In this document: positions 46,526 to 56,142 of the stretch, piece after piece
How positions within the stretch are numbered: the stretch's first letter is position 1
Layout of the letters: each line of letters opens with the position of its first letter
Assembly: GCF_000023465.1 (NCBI RefSeq)
Contig: NC_014041.1
Coordinates: forward strand, 1,013,001-1,077,000
Source of the DNA: Zunongwangia profunda SM-A87
GTDB taxonomy: Bacteria; Bacteroidota; Bacteroidia; Flavobacteriales; Flavobacteriaceae
DNA length: 64,000 nt
Direction: 5' to 3'
Made by a program: the position numbers and the translations under genes
Notes under the pieces: generated by a model
Databases searched by the model: none
What the model was told of the DNA's origin: nothing
The model's input: the letters and a program-made list of their open reading frames with translations, nothing else

Positions 46526-48184
46526 TTAGCCGTTCATGCTAATAAGAAACTCCTCATTATTGTTGGTTTGTTTGATTTTTTGCTGAATAAATTCCATCGC
46601 TTCTACAGGATTCATATCAGCAAGATATTTTCGCATAATCCACATACGCTGTATAGTGTTTTCATCTAAAAGAAGATCGTCACGACGCGTACTTGAAGAT
46701 ATAAGATCGATCGCTGGGAATACTCTTCGGTTAGAAATTCTACGATCTAGCTGAAGTTCCATATTTCCTGTTCCTTTAAATTCTTCAAAGATAACCTCAT
46801 CCATCTTAGAACCTGTATCGGTAAGGGCAGTAGCAATAATAGAAAGTGAACCACCACCTTCAATATTACGTGCAGCACCAAAGAAACGCTTAGGTTTATG
46901 TAAAGCGTTAGCATCTACACCACCACTCAAAACCTTACCACTGGCAGGCTGTACGGTATTATATGCTCTGGCAAGACGTGTAATAGAATCTAGTAAGATT
47001 ACAACATCGTGACCACATTCTACAAGACGTTTTGCTTTCTCTAATACAATATTGGCAACTCTAACATGCTCATGAGCTTCTTTGTCAAATGTAGAGGCAA
47101 CAACTTCACCCTGTACGTTTCGTTGCATATCTGTAACTTCCTCAGGACGTTCATCGATCAAAAGGATAATTTGATATACTTCAGGATGGTTCGCAGCAAT
47201 GGCATTGGCAATGTCTTTTAATAACATTGTTTTACCGGTTTTAGGTTGCGAAACGATCATACCACGTTGTCCTTTCCCGATAGGAGAAAATAAATCCATC
47301 ACTCTTGTAGAAATAGAACTTTCTTTATCAGCGATATTAAATTTTTCTTTGGGGAAAAGTGGCGTAAGGTGTTCAAAAGAAACACGATCTCTTACTACCT
47401 GTGGGTCAAGACCATTAATTTTATTGATTTTAATCAGAGGGAAATATTTTTCACCTTCTTTTGGAGGTCTTATTTGCCCTAATACTGTGTCTCCTGTTTT
47501 TAAACCAAAAAGTCGAATTTGGGATTGTGATACGTAAATGTCGTCAGGAGAAGTAAGGTAGTTGTAATCTGAGGATCTTAGGAAACCATAGTTGTCCTGC
47601 ATGATGTCTAAAACACCTTCACTTTCGATAATAGCATCAAACTCATAATCCGGCTCACGGTACCTGTTGCGATTGTCACGGTTACCGTTATTTTTATGAT
47701 TATTATTGTTGTTATTGTCGTTACGGTTATCCTTTTTATTATTTCTGGAATCTTTACGATTATTAGTACTTCTGTTATTATTCCTAGAAGCATTATCATC
47801 GTTTTTAGACGATTCTTTCTCCTTTTTAGGAGCTTTACTTTCAGGTTTAGAAGTACTGTCCTGATTGTTTTTCGCAGGACTTTCATCTTTAACTTCTAGT
47901 TTTGCTTCTGGAGTCGTTTCTTCAGCCTTCTTAGGTCTGCCAGGTTTTTTATCACTACCAATTTTCTTTCTTGGTCTTTTTGGCTTATCCTCGGTTTTTT
48001 TCTCTTCGGCCTTTTCTTCTTGTAGAGCTTCTTTGGTCTTTGCAGGGTTAGCAGCCTGGTAGTCTAAAATTTGGTAAACAAGATCTAGTTTTTTAAGACT
48101 TCTAAACTTTGGGACGTTTAGAGATTTAGCAATCTCCTGAAGCTCAGGTAGCTTTTTAGCTTTTAATTCAGAAATTTCAAACAT
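46526..48184 (-). CDS. rho: transcription termination factor Rho
   Basis: 552 aa hexameric RNA helicase. The N-terminal Rho_N helix bundle (1-47) is followed by a long, charged, low-complexity insert (about 48-182, Lys/Glu-rich then Asn/Arg/Asp-rich), much longer than in E. coli Rho (419 aa) but usual in Bacteroidota. Next come the RNA-binding cold-shock-like domain ([24 protein letters not shown]) and the ATPase core with [17 protein letters not shown] (Walker A), [12 protein letters not shown] (Walker B) and the Q- and R-loops. Such disordered inserts bind RNA and can drive condensation in other phyla. Confidence 0.96.
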   Translation of the reverse strand: MFEISELKAKKLPELQEIAKSLNVPKFRSLKKLDLVYQILDYQAANPAKTKEALQEEKAEEKKTEDKPKRPRKKIGSDKKPGRPKKAEETTPEAKLEVKDESPAKNNQDSTSKPESKAPKKEKESSKNDDNASRNNNRSTNNRKDSRNNKKDNRNDNNNNNNHKNNGNRDNRNRYREPDYEFDAIIESEGVLDIMQDNYGFLRSSDYNYLTSPDDIYVSQSQIRLFGLKTGDTVLGQIRPPKEGEKYFPLIKINKINGLDPQVVRDRVSFEHLTPLFPKEKFNIADKESSISTRVMDLFSPIGKGQRGMIVSQPKTGKTMLLKDIANAIAANHPEVYQIILLIDERPEEVTDMQRNVQGEVVASTFDKEAHEHVRVANIVLEKAKRLVECGHDVVILLDSITRLARAYNTVQPASGKVLSGGVDANALHKPKRFFGAARNIEGGGSLSIIATALTDTGSKMDEVIFEEFKGTGNMELQLDRRISNRRVFPAIDLISSSTRRDDLLLDENTIQRMWIMRKYLADMNPVEAMEFIQQKIKQTNNNEEFLISMNG

Positions 48185-48355
48185 GAATGGTCAAGAATAA
48201 ATTTGTTTGGATTGATTGTAATAAACTTCTTTTGGAAGAATAGAAAAATATTTTTTTGGAGTCATAAGTAACCTGTAAAGAACCGGTTACGAAATGTGTA
48301 TGCAATTATACAACTTTATTTAGAAAAATTGCTGTTTTTTCTAAAAACTTTATTT

Positions 48356-48363
48356 TATTTTTG
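48356..48363 (+). promoter_or_regulatory. promoter of the DUF4293 gene, -7 box
   Basis: TATTTTTG, 19 bases upstream of the ATG at 48383. Confidence 0.45.
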
Positions 48364-48382
48364 TGACCAGATTTTAGAGAAT

Positions 48383-48793
48383 ATGCTTCAACGTATACAA
48401 ACAGTTTATTTACTTATCGCAGCAATAGTAAGCCTTGGGCTTATATTTGTATTTGCTTTGTGGCAAAGTGAAGAAGGGAGTGCAGTTTACGCTCAGGATC
48501 AATTAACGATATTTATCATGTTTATTGCTTCTGGATTATTATCTTTGATCAGTGTTTTTATGTTTAAGAATAGAAAGCTCCAATTTGTATTGGGGCGTAT
48601 CAATATCATATTAAACTTTTTTTTACTAGGAGTGTTTGTTTATTGGTCGCTAAGCTTACCCGGAGAAATGAATATTTCAGAGAAGGGTATTGGGATGTTT
48701 CTTCCGATCATTTCTATCGTTTTTCTAGTTCTGGCGAATAAAGCCATTAAAAAGGACGAAGATCTTGTAAAATCTGTAGACCGATTACGATAA
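48383..48793 (+). CDS. DUF4293 membrane protein
   Basis: 136 aa from ATG at 48383 (MLQRIQTVYLLIAA), the standard family start; the frame is open 29 codons further upstream without support. Four membrane helices (about 7-25, 42-62, 71-90, 100-117). DUF4293 is restricted to Bacteroidota and has no known function; its place next to rho is widely conserved there. A clear terminator follows. Confidence 0.88.
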   Translation: MLQRIQTVYLLIAAIVSLGLIFVFALWQSEEGSAVYAQDQLTIFIMFIASGLLSLISVFMFKNRKLQFVLGRINIILNFFLLGVFVYWSLSLPGEMNISEKGIGMFLPIISIVFLVLANKAIKKDEDLVKSVDRLR

Positions 48794-48825
48794 GCCTATC
48801 ATCTTAGTAGTATTAGTGCGTTAAG

Positions 48826-48854
48826 AACCCGAAGTGAAAACTTCGGGTTTTTTT
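48826..48854 (+). terminator. rho-independent terminator of the DUF4293 gene
   Basis: 10-bp stem AACCCGAAGT / ACTTCGGGTT with a GAAA tetraloop (48826-48849), then T's. Confidence 0.92.
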
Positions 48855-49382
48855 ATGGAGAAGTTTTTAGGTTTAGAAACAGTTTTAAAGTTAGAAAGTG
48901 AAAAGCACATCGTAATTCGACACATTTTTAATATAGAAAATGGCTCAATACTTAGGAATCAAGAGCCAGAAACCAGAAAATTTAGACAAAAAATAGCGTG
49001 TAGATTTTATTCAATTTGAAAATGCGCTAATGAGATGATTGATAGTCGGGATGAAGAATACGAAAATGAGTCGGGCGGAAATTGATACAAAGGAAAATAG
49101 ATTTTTTTATTTCATTTTTTTAAATTTTGAATCGGGGTGAAAATGCTAATCTGTAGGGTTGGGGTTTGAGAAAATGTCAAACCTTACTGTAAGCTATTCG
49201 CTCTTATTTTGGGCACTTCGACACGATTTCTTCGAAGTCACTCAGTGACCTCGATTATAAGAGGGGCTGAGTAATTTTTTAAAAGAAAAATGAATCGAAA
49301 TCATAGTGATGAAGGGGAAAAGAAAGCTCAAAACAACTAAAATGGTGATTCGAAGAAATCTGCAAACTGTAAAAGCCCCATA
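48855..49382. other. gene-free region of about 530 bases
   Basis: No reading frame here has family features. Its only notable element is a short inverted repeat GTCACT-C-AGTGAC at 49237-49249 in a CTTCGA-rich context, resembling small intergenic repeats scattered in flavobacterial genomes. Confidence 0.5.
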
Positions 49383-49880
49383 TCACTTCCCGGCTAGTTC
49401 TATGACTTCCAGGTCTTTAATATTTTCACCATCAATCACAAATCTTAGCATTGTACGTTGTTTATGCCAGCCATGTTTTCCGGCTGCTCCGGGATTCATA
49501 TGGAGCAGCCCCAGGTCTTTATCCATCATAACTTTTAAAATATGCGAATGTCCGCAAATAAATAATTTAGGGGGATTTTGTCGAATCTCATCCCTTACCG
49601 CAGGGCTGTATTTTTTGGGATAGCCTCCGATATGGGTGATCCAAACATCTACACCCTCGCACATCCAGCGCTGATTTAAAGGGAATTCTTTTCTGATTTC
49701 CGTATTATCAATGTTTCCATACACAGCAATAAGTGGTTTACCCGGTGCTTTTAACTTATCGCTTATCTCTATGCTTCCAATATCGCCGGCATGCCAAATC
49801 TCATCGGCTTGTTCGGCATAATGGATAATTCGGTCATCAATATAAGAGTGCGTATCGCTTAATAATAGAATTTTTTTCAA
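49383..49880 (-). CDS. YfcE/MJ0936-type metallophosphoesterase
   Basis: 165 aa calcineurin-like phosphodiesterase. Metal-ligand motifs occur in order: LLSDTHSYID (Asp, His), HAGDIGSIE (GD), VYGNIDN (GNxD), WITHIGGYP and FICGHSHI (GHSH), then NPGA. It is likely a small cytosolic phosphodiesterase of unknown physiological substrate. The start is TTG at 49880 (MKKILLLSD); no in-frame ATG lies upstream. Divergent from truA. Confidence 0.9.
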   Translation of the reverse strand: MKKILLLSDTHSYIDDRIIHYAEQADEIWHAGDIGSIEISDKLKAPGKPLIAVYGNIDNTEIRKEFPLNQRWMCEGVDVWITHIGGYPKKYSPAVRDEIRQNPPKLFICGHSHILKVMMDKDLGLLHMNPGAAGKHGWHKQRTMLRFVIDGENIKDLEVIELAGK

Positions 49881-49942
49881 AGTAGAAATGTTTTCAGGGG
49901 TTAAAGCTTATGCTTAAATACAATTTAGCAGAATAAATGCCT

Positions 49943-49950
49943 TATCTTTG
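49943..49950 (+). promoter_or_regulatory. truA promoter, -7 box
   Basis: TATCTTTG, 32 bases upstream of the truA start. Confidence 0.5.
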
Positions 49951-49982
49951 TACGCTGCAAAATTAGAAAATTCAGTTAAGCT

Positions 49983-50735
49983 TTGAGGTATTTTATAGAT
50001 TTAGCCTATTTAGGTACTGCTTATCATGGTTGGCAAATTCAACCAGAAGCCGTAAGCGTTCAGCAGGTACTACAGGAGGCACTTTCAAAAATCCTTCAAC
50101 AAAATATAGAGGTAGTAGGAGCGGGGCGAACAGATGCCGGTGTACATGCCACACAAATGTATGCTCATTTTGATGCGGATTTGAACTGTGATGAAAAAAC
50201 ACTTCAATTTAAACTGAATTCATTTTTGCCAAAGGATATTTCGATTCGCCAACTTTTTAAGGTGCAGTCGCAAGCCCATGCACGGTTTGATGCCTGTAGC
50301 CGAAGTTATGAGTATCATATTGTCAATTTTAAAGATCCTTTTAAAATCGATTTGGCCTACTATCTTTTAAAGCAACCGGATATCGAAAAAATGAACCATG
50401 CGGCTGCTATGTTGAAAGATTACACTAATTTTAAGTGCTTTTCAAAAAGCCGAACCGATGTAAAGACGTATAATTGTAATATTACAGCAGCTTTTTGGGA
50501 ACAATCTAAAGATGAGCTCATATTTCATATTACGGCAGATCGTTTTTTACGAAATATGGTTAGGGCGATCGTAGGCACATTGTTGGATATTGGCCTTGGA
50601 AAAAATTCGGTTGAATTTTTGAAAGAAATCCTAAAAAGCGAAGACAGAAGTATGGCGGGAACCTCGGTTCCGGCACATGGTTTATATTTAACCAGAATAG
50701 AATACCCTAAAACAGCACTATTTGATGGCCTCTAA
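49983..50735 (+). CDS. truA: tRNA pseudouridine synthase A
   Basis: 250 aa; makes pseudouridine at positions 38-40 of tRNA anticodon stems. The catalytic Asp is in GAGRTDAGVHATQM (about 49-62). Other hallmarks are YLGTAYHGWQIQPE, ARFDACSRSYEYHI and FLRNMVRAIVGTLLDIGLG. The start is TTG at 49983 (MRYFIDLAYLG), the only one giving the usual N-terminus. Its end overlaps the ABC transporter gene by 11 bases. Confidence 0.95.
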   Translation: MRYFIDLAYLGTAYHGWQIQPEAVSVQQVLQEALSKILQQNIEVVGAGRTDAGVHATQMYAHFDADLNCDEKTLQFKLNSFLPKDISIRQLFKVQSQAHARFDACSRSYEYHIVNFKDPFKIDLAYYLLKQPDIEKMNHAAAMLKDYTNFKCFSKSRTDVKTYNCNITAAFWEQSKDELIFHITADRFLRNMVRAIVGTLLDIGLGKNSVEFLKEILKSEDRSMAGTSVPAHGLYLTRIEYPKTALFDGL

Positions 50736-52494
50736 AACGGGAAACGCATTTGATTTTGATCTTTTTAAGCGCTTGCTTAGATATACCAATCCCTATAAAT
50801 TAACTTTTTATTTTGTAGCTATTACGGCTATTTTATTATCGTTTTTTGCGGTAGCAAGGCCTTATTTATTGCAGGTAACCATAGACGATTCTATTACTCC
50901 AAAAGATAACGGGAATTTAATTTTCTACGTGTCTTTAATGATTGGTTTTCTTATTCTTGAAGTCACCTCGCAATTTTTCTTTATCTATTTTGCCAATTTA
51001 CTAGGACAAAATGTAGTACGTGATTTACGGGTAAATTTGTTTAAGCATATGCTTCAGTTTAAGATGAAGTATTATGACAAATCTGCTGTTGGACGATTGG
51101 TGACCCGTGCCGTGAGTGATATCGAAACGATTTCCAGTATTTTTAGTCAGGGACTTTTTATGATTATCAGCGATTTGCTAAAAATGATTGTCGTACTTGG
51201 GTTTATGTTTTATAAAAGCTGGCAGTTAACCTTACTGGTGATAACAGTATTGCCATTTATTATTTATGCGACCCGGGTATTTCAGAAAAAAATGAAAATC
51301 GCTTTTGAAGATGTACGTACACAGGTGGCCGATTTAAATACTTTTGTGCAGGAGCGGATTACCGGGATGAAGATCGTTCAGTTATTCAATCGCGAAAAAT
51401 CGGAATATAACAATTTTAAAAATATCAACGACAGGCATAGAAAAGCATGGGTGAAAACCGTTTGGTATAACTCGATTTTCTTCCCTATTGCAGAAATGTC
51501 TACCTCGATCACCGTTGGTCTTATCGTATGGTTTGGAGGTTTACAGGCAGTAAATGATAATCCTAATATCACCCTTGGTGTGATTATCGCATTTATCGAA
51601 TTATCGCAGATGTTATTTAGACCCTTACGCCAAATCGCAGATAAATTTAATACCCTGCAAATGGGGATGGTAGCGGCTAATCGAGTATTCGGGATTTTAG
51701 ATACCGATTCTACAATTAGTGATGAAGGTGAAAAACAACTACAATCGATTAAAGGAGATATAGAATTTAAAAATGTTCGATTTAGCTATGTGGAAGGAGA
51801 AGAAGTATTACGCGGAGTGAACTTTACCGCTAAAGCAGGTGAAACGATCGCGATTGTTGGAGCCACCGGAGCCGGAAAATCTACTATTATTAATTTATTG
51901 AACAGATTTTATGAGATTGATAGTGGAACGATCGCTGTTGATGGAATAGATATCAAAGACGTGACCATAAAATCACTACGGTCTGAAATCGCGGTGGTGC
52001 TTCAAAATGTATTTTTGTTTGCCGATACGATTATGCATAATATCAAATTAGATAATCCAGATATTACTGAAGATGATGTAATCACGGCTGCAAAACAAAT
52101 TGGGATTCATGATTTTATAAGTTCGTTACCCAATGGGTATCATTATAATGTAAAGGAACGCGGAGTAATGTTAAGTTCCGGGCAACGTCAATTGATCTCT
52201 TTCTTAAGGGCTTACGTTAGTAATCCCAGTATTTTGGTGTTGGACGAAGCAACTTCTTCAGTAGATACTTATAGTGAGCAGCTTATCCAGGAAGCGACAG
52301 ATAAAATTACCAAAGGCAGGACTTCGATTGTTATTGCTCACCGATTGGCGACTATTAAGAAAGCCGATAAGATCATGGTAATGGATAGTGGTGAAATTGT
52401 AGAGATGGGAACCCACGATGAATTATTGCTTAAAGAAAACGGGCATTATCGTAAACTCTATGAAGTGCAGTTTATGGCTGAAGAATCCATTTAA
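50725..52494 (+). CDS. ABC exporter, MsbA/MDR type (fused membrane and ATPase domains)
   Basis: 589 aa half-transporter. Six membrane helices fill about 20-310 (type IV exporter fold). The ATPase domain has GATGAGKST (Walker A), LSSGQRQLISFLRAY (signature, with SSGQ instead of SGGQ), ILVLDEATSSVD (Walker B) and AHRL (switch His). The substrate could be lipid A precursor or drugs. ATG at 50725 lies inside the end of truA; a TTG 3 bases upstream is also possible. Confidence 0.93.
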   Translation: MASKTGNAFDFDLFKRLLRYTNPYKLTFYFVAITAILLSFFAVARPYLLQVTIDDSITPKDNGNLIFYVSLMIGFLILEVTSQFFFIYFANLLGQNVVRDLRVNLFKHMLQFKMKYYDKSAVGRLVTRAVSDIETISSIFSQGLFMIISDLLKMIVVLGFMFYKSWQLTLLVITVLPFIIYATRVFQKKMKIAFEDVRTQVADLNTFVQERITGMKIVQLFNREKSEYNNFKNINDRHRKAWVKTVWYNSIFFPIAEMSTSITVGLIVWFGGLQAVNDNPNITLGVIIAFIELSQMLFRPLRQIADKFNTLQMGMVAANRVFGILDTDSTISDEGEKQLQSIKGDIEFKNVRFSYVEGEEVLRGVNFTAKAGETIAIVGATGAGKSTIINLLNRFYEIDSGTIAVDGIDIKDVTIKSLRSEIAVVLQNVFLFADTIMHNIKLDNPDITEDDVITAAKQIGIHDFISSLPNGYHYNVKERGVMLSSGQRQLISFLRAYVSNPSILVLDEATSSVDTYSEQLIQEATDKITKGRTSIVIAHRLATIKKADKIMVMDSGEIVEMGTHDELLLKENGHYRKLYEVQFMAEESI

Positions 52495-52621
52495 ATCCTT
52501 TCCTTAATCGAAAATAGAACGTATCTATTAATTGGTTTTGATTAACGTTGATTTTTTAGTTACCGTATGCAATTTTCGATAAAATATAAGTTGTGTTTTG
52601 AGGCCTCGAAGTTTAAAAATA

Positions 52622-53506
52622 ATGACACATCAAGATTACAAGTTGATGCTAGGCATCTCTTCAAAAAAAATATGTCGACTAATCATTTTTATAACCATTT
52701 TACTTTTTGGGATTATACCGCCTGCATTCTCGCAAGGTGTAAATTTAAATGCTATCGAGGAATTTAGATATAAAGGATCTAAAGAAATTTTATTACGATT
52801 AAAAATGGAGGTAGAGAATTTTGAAGAAGATGGTCTTCATTTTTTACGAGTTCAAAAAGTAAATTCAGCTATAGATGATACTGGAAACAGTTTGGGGTGG
52901 CACAATGGTTATCCTAATGAAGGACAGTGGGGCAGAAGCCGGTATTTCAATTTCAATTTCCAGGCGCCTTCAAGAGAAGCAATATCCTTAAAAAAACTTT
53001 CAGCAGTAATCGAACATTTTACCGTTTCAAAAGAAAAAAACTCTTTATTGTCTATTGAAAATTTAATGCAAAAAAAAGAGATCGATTTTTTAGCTGATTT
53101 AGGTGAAGAAACAAAATTGATTTTGCTGAATTTCGAAAAATTAAAAGAATTAAGAGACAGACCTGGTTACAAACCTTATATTGAAAATTTACACGAAGAT
53201 CTTGGTATGGGAAACACGTTGGAAGAGGCTACCCGGTTTGTAGAAAAGCTTTTCTATTTTTCTTATGAGGACCTGGAGAGTCATTTGTTTTTTTATAAAA
53301 AAGATCCGGAAAACAGAATATTCAGATTGTATGTTTTTAATGGTGAAGGCGAAAAAATCAATACTGGATATTCCTATGCAAAAGAAAAAATTGTGTTGTA
53401 CTTAGCTGAAGCGCCAGACGAAAATACACGTTTAGAAATTATGTATGAGCATCCCGATGCCATCGATAAAATGGAGTTAAACTTAAATAATATTGCACTA
53501 CCTTAA
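52622..53506 (+). CDS. secreted protein of unknown function (first of a related pair)
   Basis: 294 aa from ATG at 52622; ATG at 52646 is also possible and shortens the part before the signal peptide (IFITILLFGIIPPAFSQG). The mature protein is charged and predicted mostly beta and helix, with no cysteine pattern, lipobox or catalytic motif that I recognise. Its last 75 residues align with the end of the next protein, closing with NLNNIALP against SLENIYLP. The next gene begins 10 bases downstream, so the two are cotranscribed and probably work together. Confidence 0.75.
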   Translation: MTHQDYKLMLGISSKKICRLIIFITILLFGIIPPAFSQGVNLNAIEEFRYKGSKEILLRLKMEVENFEEDGLHFLRVQKVNSAIDDTGNSLGWHNGYPNEGQWGRSRYFNFNFQAPSREAISLKKLSAVIEHFTVSKEKNSLLSIENLMQKKEIDFLADLGEETKLILLNFEKLKELRDRPGYKPYIENLHEDLGMGNTLEEATRFVEKLFYFSYEDLESHLFFYKKDPENRIFRLYVFNGEGEKINTGYSYAKEKIVLYLAEAPDENTRLEIMYEHPDAIDKMELNLNNIALP

Positions 53507-53516
53507 ATTATTCAGG

Positions 53517-54380
53517 GTGAAAAATCTTTTCTTTTTTGCATTTATAAGTATCATGTTTTGCAGCACAATAGGTGCGCAGGAATTTCATGTTTTTCTCCAA
53601 GATATTCAGGAAATCAGGACAAGTGTTTTTGCAGATGATGCCAGACGAAAAGTGGTTAATCAGCTTAAAATTCTTACTTCTGTAAATGGTATTACACTGG
53701 ATAAAAATCATCTTATAAAATTACAGAGCCTTAAAGTTTTGGATGACAAAGGAGAAGTGCTGCAACTTATCGACACTTCTATAAGGGAACAATATTCTTC
53801 AAGAAAATCCAAGGAAATCGTTTTAGAAACTCCAAGCCGTAAAGCTAAAAAAATTACAATTACCGGCACTTTAAACTATTTTACACCTACCCAAGAAAAT
53901 AAAGCTTATATACGTATCGACAATTTTATAGAACGTATTGGGGAAAATTTGTTGAGTGATCACCCTAAAAAAGCACAGCTTAGTATTTTAAAGCACGAAA
54001 AACTATCTAAATTAGAAGTTGAAATCGATAAAAGTATAACAAAAGATATGGAGGAGCGCTACGAAGAATTGAGCGAGCAGGAAGTTTTAGACATAGAACT
54101 TTCAAGAAAAATCCTAAAAGATATCGTGCGAAGAGGAACAGATAACCGCGCTCATTTTATTAATTTCAAAATATATCCTTCACCAAAAGATTTTCATAGC
54201 ATTAAAGTATACAATGAAAAAGATCAGCTTATTTCTTATGGTTTTGCTTCCGTAGAACAACTTTATCAAATTAATTTAAGCGAAGAGCCAACATCTGGAA
54301 GTTATATTGAAGTTATTTTGGAAAATAATACAGCGATAAAACAACTGGATTTTAGTTTAGAGAATATCTACTTGCCATAA
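53517..54380 (+). CDS. secreted protein of unknown function (second of a related pair)
   Basis: 287 aa from GTG at 53517, which gives a short basic N-terminus and hydrophobic signal (KNLFFFAFISIMFCSTIGAQ) and no overlap with the gene before. TTG at 53493 would add 8 residues and overlap it by 14 bases. The mature part begins EFHVFLQDIQEIRTSV. I recognise no domain. The C-terminal quarter (FINFKIYPSPKDF to the end) is similar in layout to the preceding protein, pointing to an old duplication. No neighbour hints at function. Confidence 0.72.
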   Translation: MKNLFFFAFISIMFCSTIGAQEFHVFLQDIQEIRTSVFADDARRKVVNQLKILTSVNGITLDKNHLIKLQSLKVLDDKGEVLQLIDTSIREQYSSRKSKEIVLETPSRKAKKITITGTLNYFTPTQENKAYIRIDNFIERIGENLLSDHPKKAQLSILKHEKLSKLEVEIDKSITKDMEERYEELSEQEVLDIELSRKILKDIVRRGTDNRAHFINFKIYPSPKDFHSIKVYNEKDQLISYGFASVEQLYQINLSEEPTSGSYIEVILENNTAIKQLDFSLENIYLP

Positions 54381-54411
54381 GATATTTTTCAGTTTAATTG
54401 ATAATTAAACA

Positions 54412-55188
54412 TTATCTCAAATCTTCTTTTAAGCGTTCCCGTAATTCGGTATTGCTCTCGAACATGGTAAATTCTCCGTCTCGTATATAAGAAATTTGTC
54501 CGGTCTCTTCACTTACGACAAGAGCTAGAGCATCGGTTTTTTCCGTAATTCCAACAGCAGCACGGTGTCTTAACCCAAAACGAAGCGGTATAGACCGGTC
54601 ATTAGAAACAGGTAAAATCACTCTTGTTGCGGTTACTTTATTTTCTTCAATAACCATGGCACCGTCATGCAATGGACTATTTTTAAAAAAAATAGACTCG
54701 ATGATAGGTTGGTTAAGCTCTATATTCATCTCGTCTCCACTATTTTTAACAAAATCCAACTTTGTACTTCTTTGGATTACTATTAATGCCCCTGTTTTGG
54801 TGCGTCCCATAGATTCACAGGCATCAACGATCACATCTATATTCGTAGCGCCATCGTCAGAATCGTTACGTGTAAATTTTAAATTTCTGAAAAAACGTCC
54901 GTTATAAGTGATATTAGCAGAACCAATCATTAATAGGAATTTCCTTATTTCTTGTTGAAAAACCACAATTAAGGCAAACATTCCCACACCCACAAACTGG
55001 TCTAAAACGCTACTTAAAAGTTCCATTTGAAGTAGCTGGGTAAGTCGCCAAACCAGGTATATGATCACAATACCAATAAAGATATTTACTGCAACCGTAC
55101 CTCTAACCAGTTTATATACATTATACAGAAGGATTGCGATAAGAACAATATCGAGAATATCCAGGAATCGAATACTTAAAATATCCAA
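54412..55188 (-). CDS. cdaA: diadenylate cyclase CdaA
   Basis: 258 aa membrane enzyme that makes cyclic di-AMP from two ATP. Three N-terminal membrane helices (about 11-85) are followed by the DAC domain with SPLHDGAMVIEEN (DGA at 175-177) and GLRHRAAVG (RHR at 207-209), both catalytic motifs intact. c-di-AMP governs potassium and osmotic balance in many bacteria; the trkAH system in this window is a plausible target class, which is inference. It follows folP by 38 bases. Confidence 0.95.
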   Translation of the reverse strand: MDILSIRFLDILDIVLIAILLYNVYKLVRGTVAVNIFIGIVIIYLVWRLTQLLQMELLSSVLDQFVGVGMFALIVVFQQEIRKFLLMIGSANITYNGRFFRNLKFTRNDSDDGATNIDVIVDACESMGRTKTGALIVIQRSTKLDFVKNSGDEMNIELNQPIIESIFFKNSPLHDGAMVIEENKVTATRVILPVSNDRSIPLRFGLRHRAAVGITEKTDALALVVSEETGQISYIRDGEFTMFESNTELRERLKEDLR

Positions 55189-55226
55189 ATTTGCGAGGTT
55201 TTTATGTAAAAATAGAAAATAAAAGA

Positions 55227-56051
55227 TTATTTGCTGAAAAGTGATACTAATTTTATAGTCTCCATGGCTTCTTTAACATCATGAACCCTTAAAATAGCAG
55301 CCCCTTTGGTAAGCGCTAAAGTATTAAGAACGGTGGTGCCGTTAAGAGCTTTTTTAGGTGAAATGTTCAAAGTTTTATGAATCATTGTTTTTCTCGAAAT
55401 ACCGATTAACACAGGAAGTTTAAAACTAGAAAAAAGTGCTGATTTTTTTAGTAATTCAAAATTTTGATCTGTTGTTTTTGCAAAGCCAAAGCCAGGATCT
55501 AAAATAAGATCATTAATCCCTAAGGTTCTCGCTTCTTTAATTTTTTCAGAAAAATAATAGGTGATATCGCTTACCAGGTCGTCATATGCTGTTAGTTGCT
55601 TCATTGTTTTTGGCGTACCGCGCATATGCATCATAATATACGGGACTTGATGTTGTGCAATTATACTCATCATTTTTTCGTCCAGACGACCAGCCGAAAT
55701 ATCGTTAATCAATGCTGCACCAGCCCCTATAGCTTCTTCAGCAACTTTGCTTCTAAAGGTATCCACAGAAATTAAGATTTCAGGGAACTCCTTTACCAAA
55801 AGTTCTATGGCAGGCACTACCCGTTTTAATTCTTCGTTCTCAGCAACATTTTCGGCATCAGGCCTACTGCTATACCCACCAATATCAATAAAAGTAGCGC
55901 CTTCTTCCAGCATCATTTCTGCTTTTTTAAGAATATCGCTTTTATTTTGCGTTCGGCTATCTTCGAAAAAAGAATCCGGTGTACTATTTAATATGCCCAT
56001 CACTTTGGGAGAAGAAAGGTCGATAAGCCTGCCTTTGCAATTGATCGTCAT
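55227..56051 (-). CDS. folP: dihydropteroate synthase
   Basis: 274 aa TIM-barrel enzyme joining p-aminobenzoate to the pterin in folate synthesis; target of sulfonamides. Motifs: KVMGILNSTPDSFFEDSR (N-terminal signature), GATFIDIGGYSSRP, SVDTFRSKVAEEAI, LINDISAG, MHMRGTP, LDPGFGFAK and GISRKTMIH. First gene of a folP-cdaA pair, an arrangement common in Bacteroidota. Confidence 0.96.
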   Translation of the reverse strand: MTINCKGRLIDLSSPKVMGILNSTPDSFFEDSRTQNKSDILKKAEMMLEEGATFIDIGGYSSRPDAENVAENEELKRVVPAIELLVKEFPEILISVDTFRSKVAEEAIGAGAALINDISAGRLDEKMMSIIAQHQVPYIMMHMRGTPKTMKQLTAYDDLVSDITYYFSEKIKEARTLGINDLILDPGFGFAKTTDQNFELLKKSALFSSFKLPVLIGISRKTMIHKTLNISPKKALNGTTVLNTLALTKGAAILRVHDVKEAMETIKLVSLFSK

Positions 56052-56087
56052 GCCGTTAGAAGTTTTAAAATTTTTGGCGCTTTAAAA

Positions 56088-56095
56088 TAATTTTG
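56088..56095 (+). promoter_or_regulatory. promoter of the DUF1599 gene, -7 box
   Basis: TAATTTTG in the divergent spacer with folP, 47 bases upstream of the ATG at 56143. Confidence 0.45.
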
Positions 56096-56142
56096 ACCAG
56101 CTGGAATATTTGCCCGAAATTTACGCAAATTACCACGGTTTT

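Noticed and set aside
47608..47886. 92-codon minus-strand frame inside rho
   Set aside because: Alternate frame of the Asn/Arg-rich low-complexity insert of rho, hence its Ile/Thr/Val-rich look.
49306..49623. 105-codon plus-strand frame opposite the phosphoesterase gene
   Set aside because: Mostly antisense to a well-conserved metallophosphoesterase; no independent evidence.
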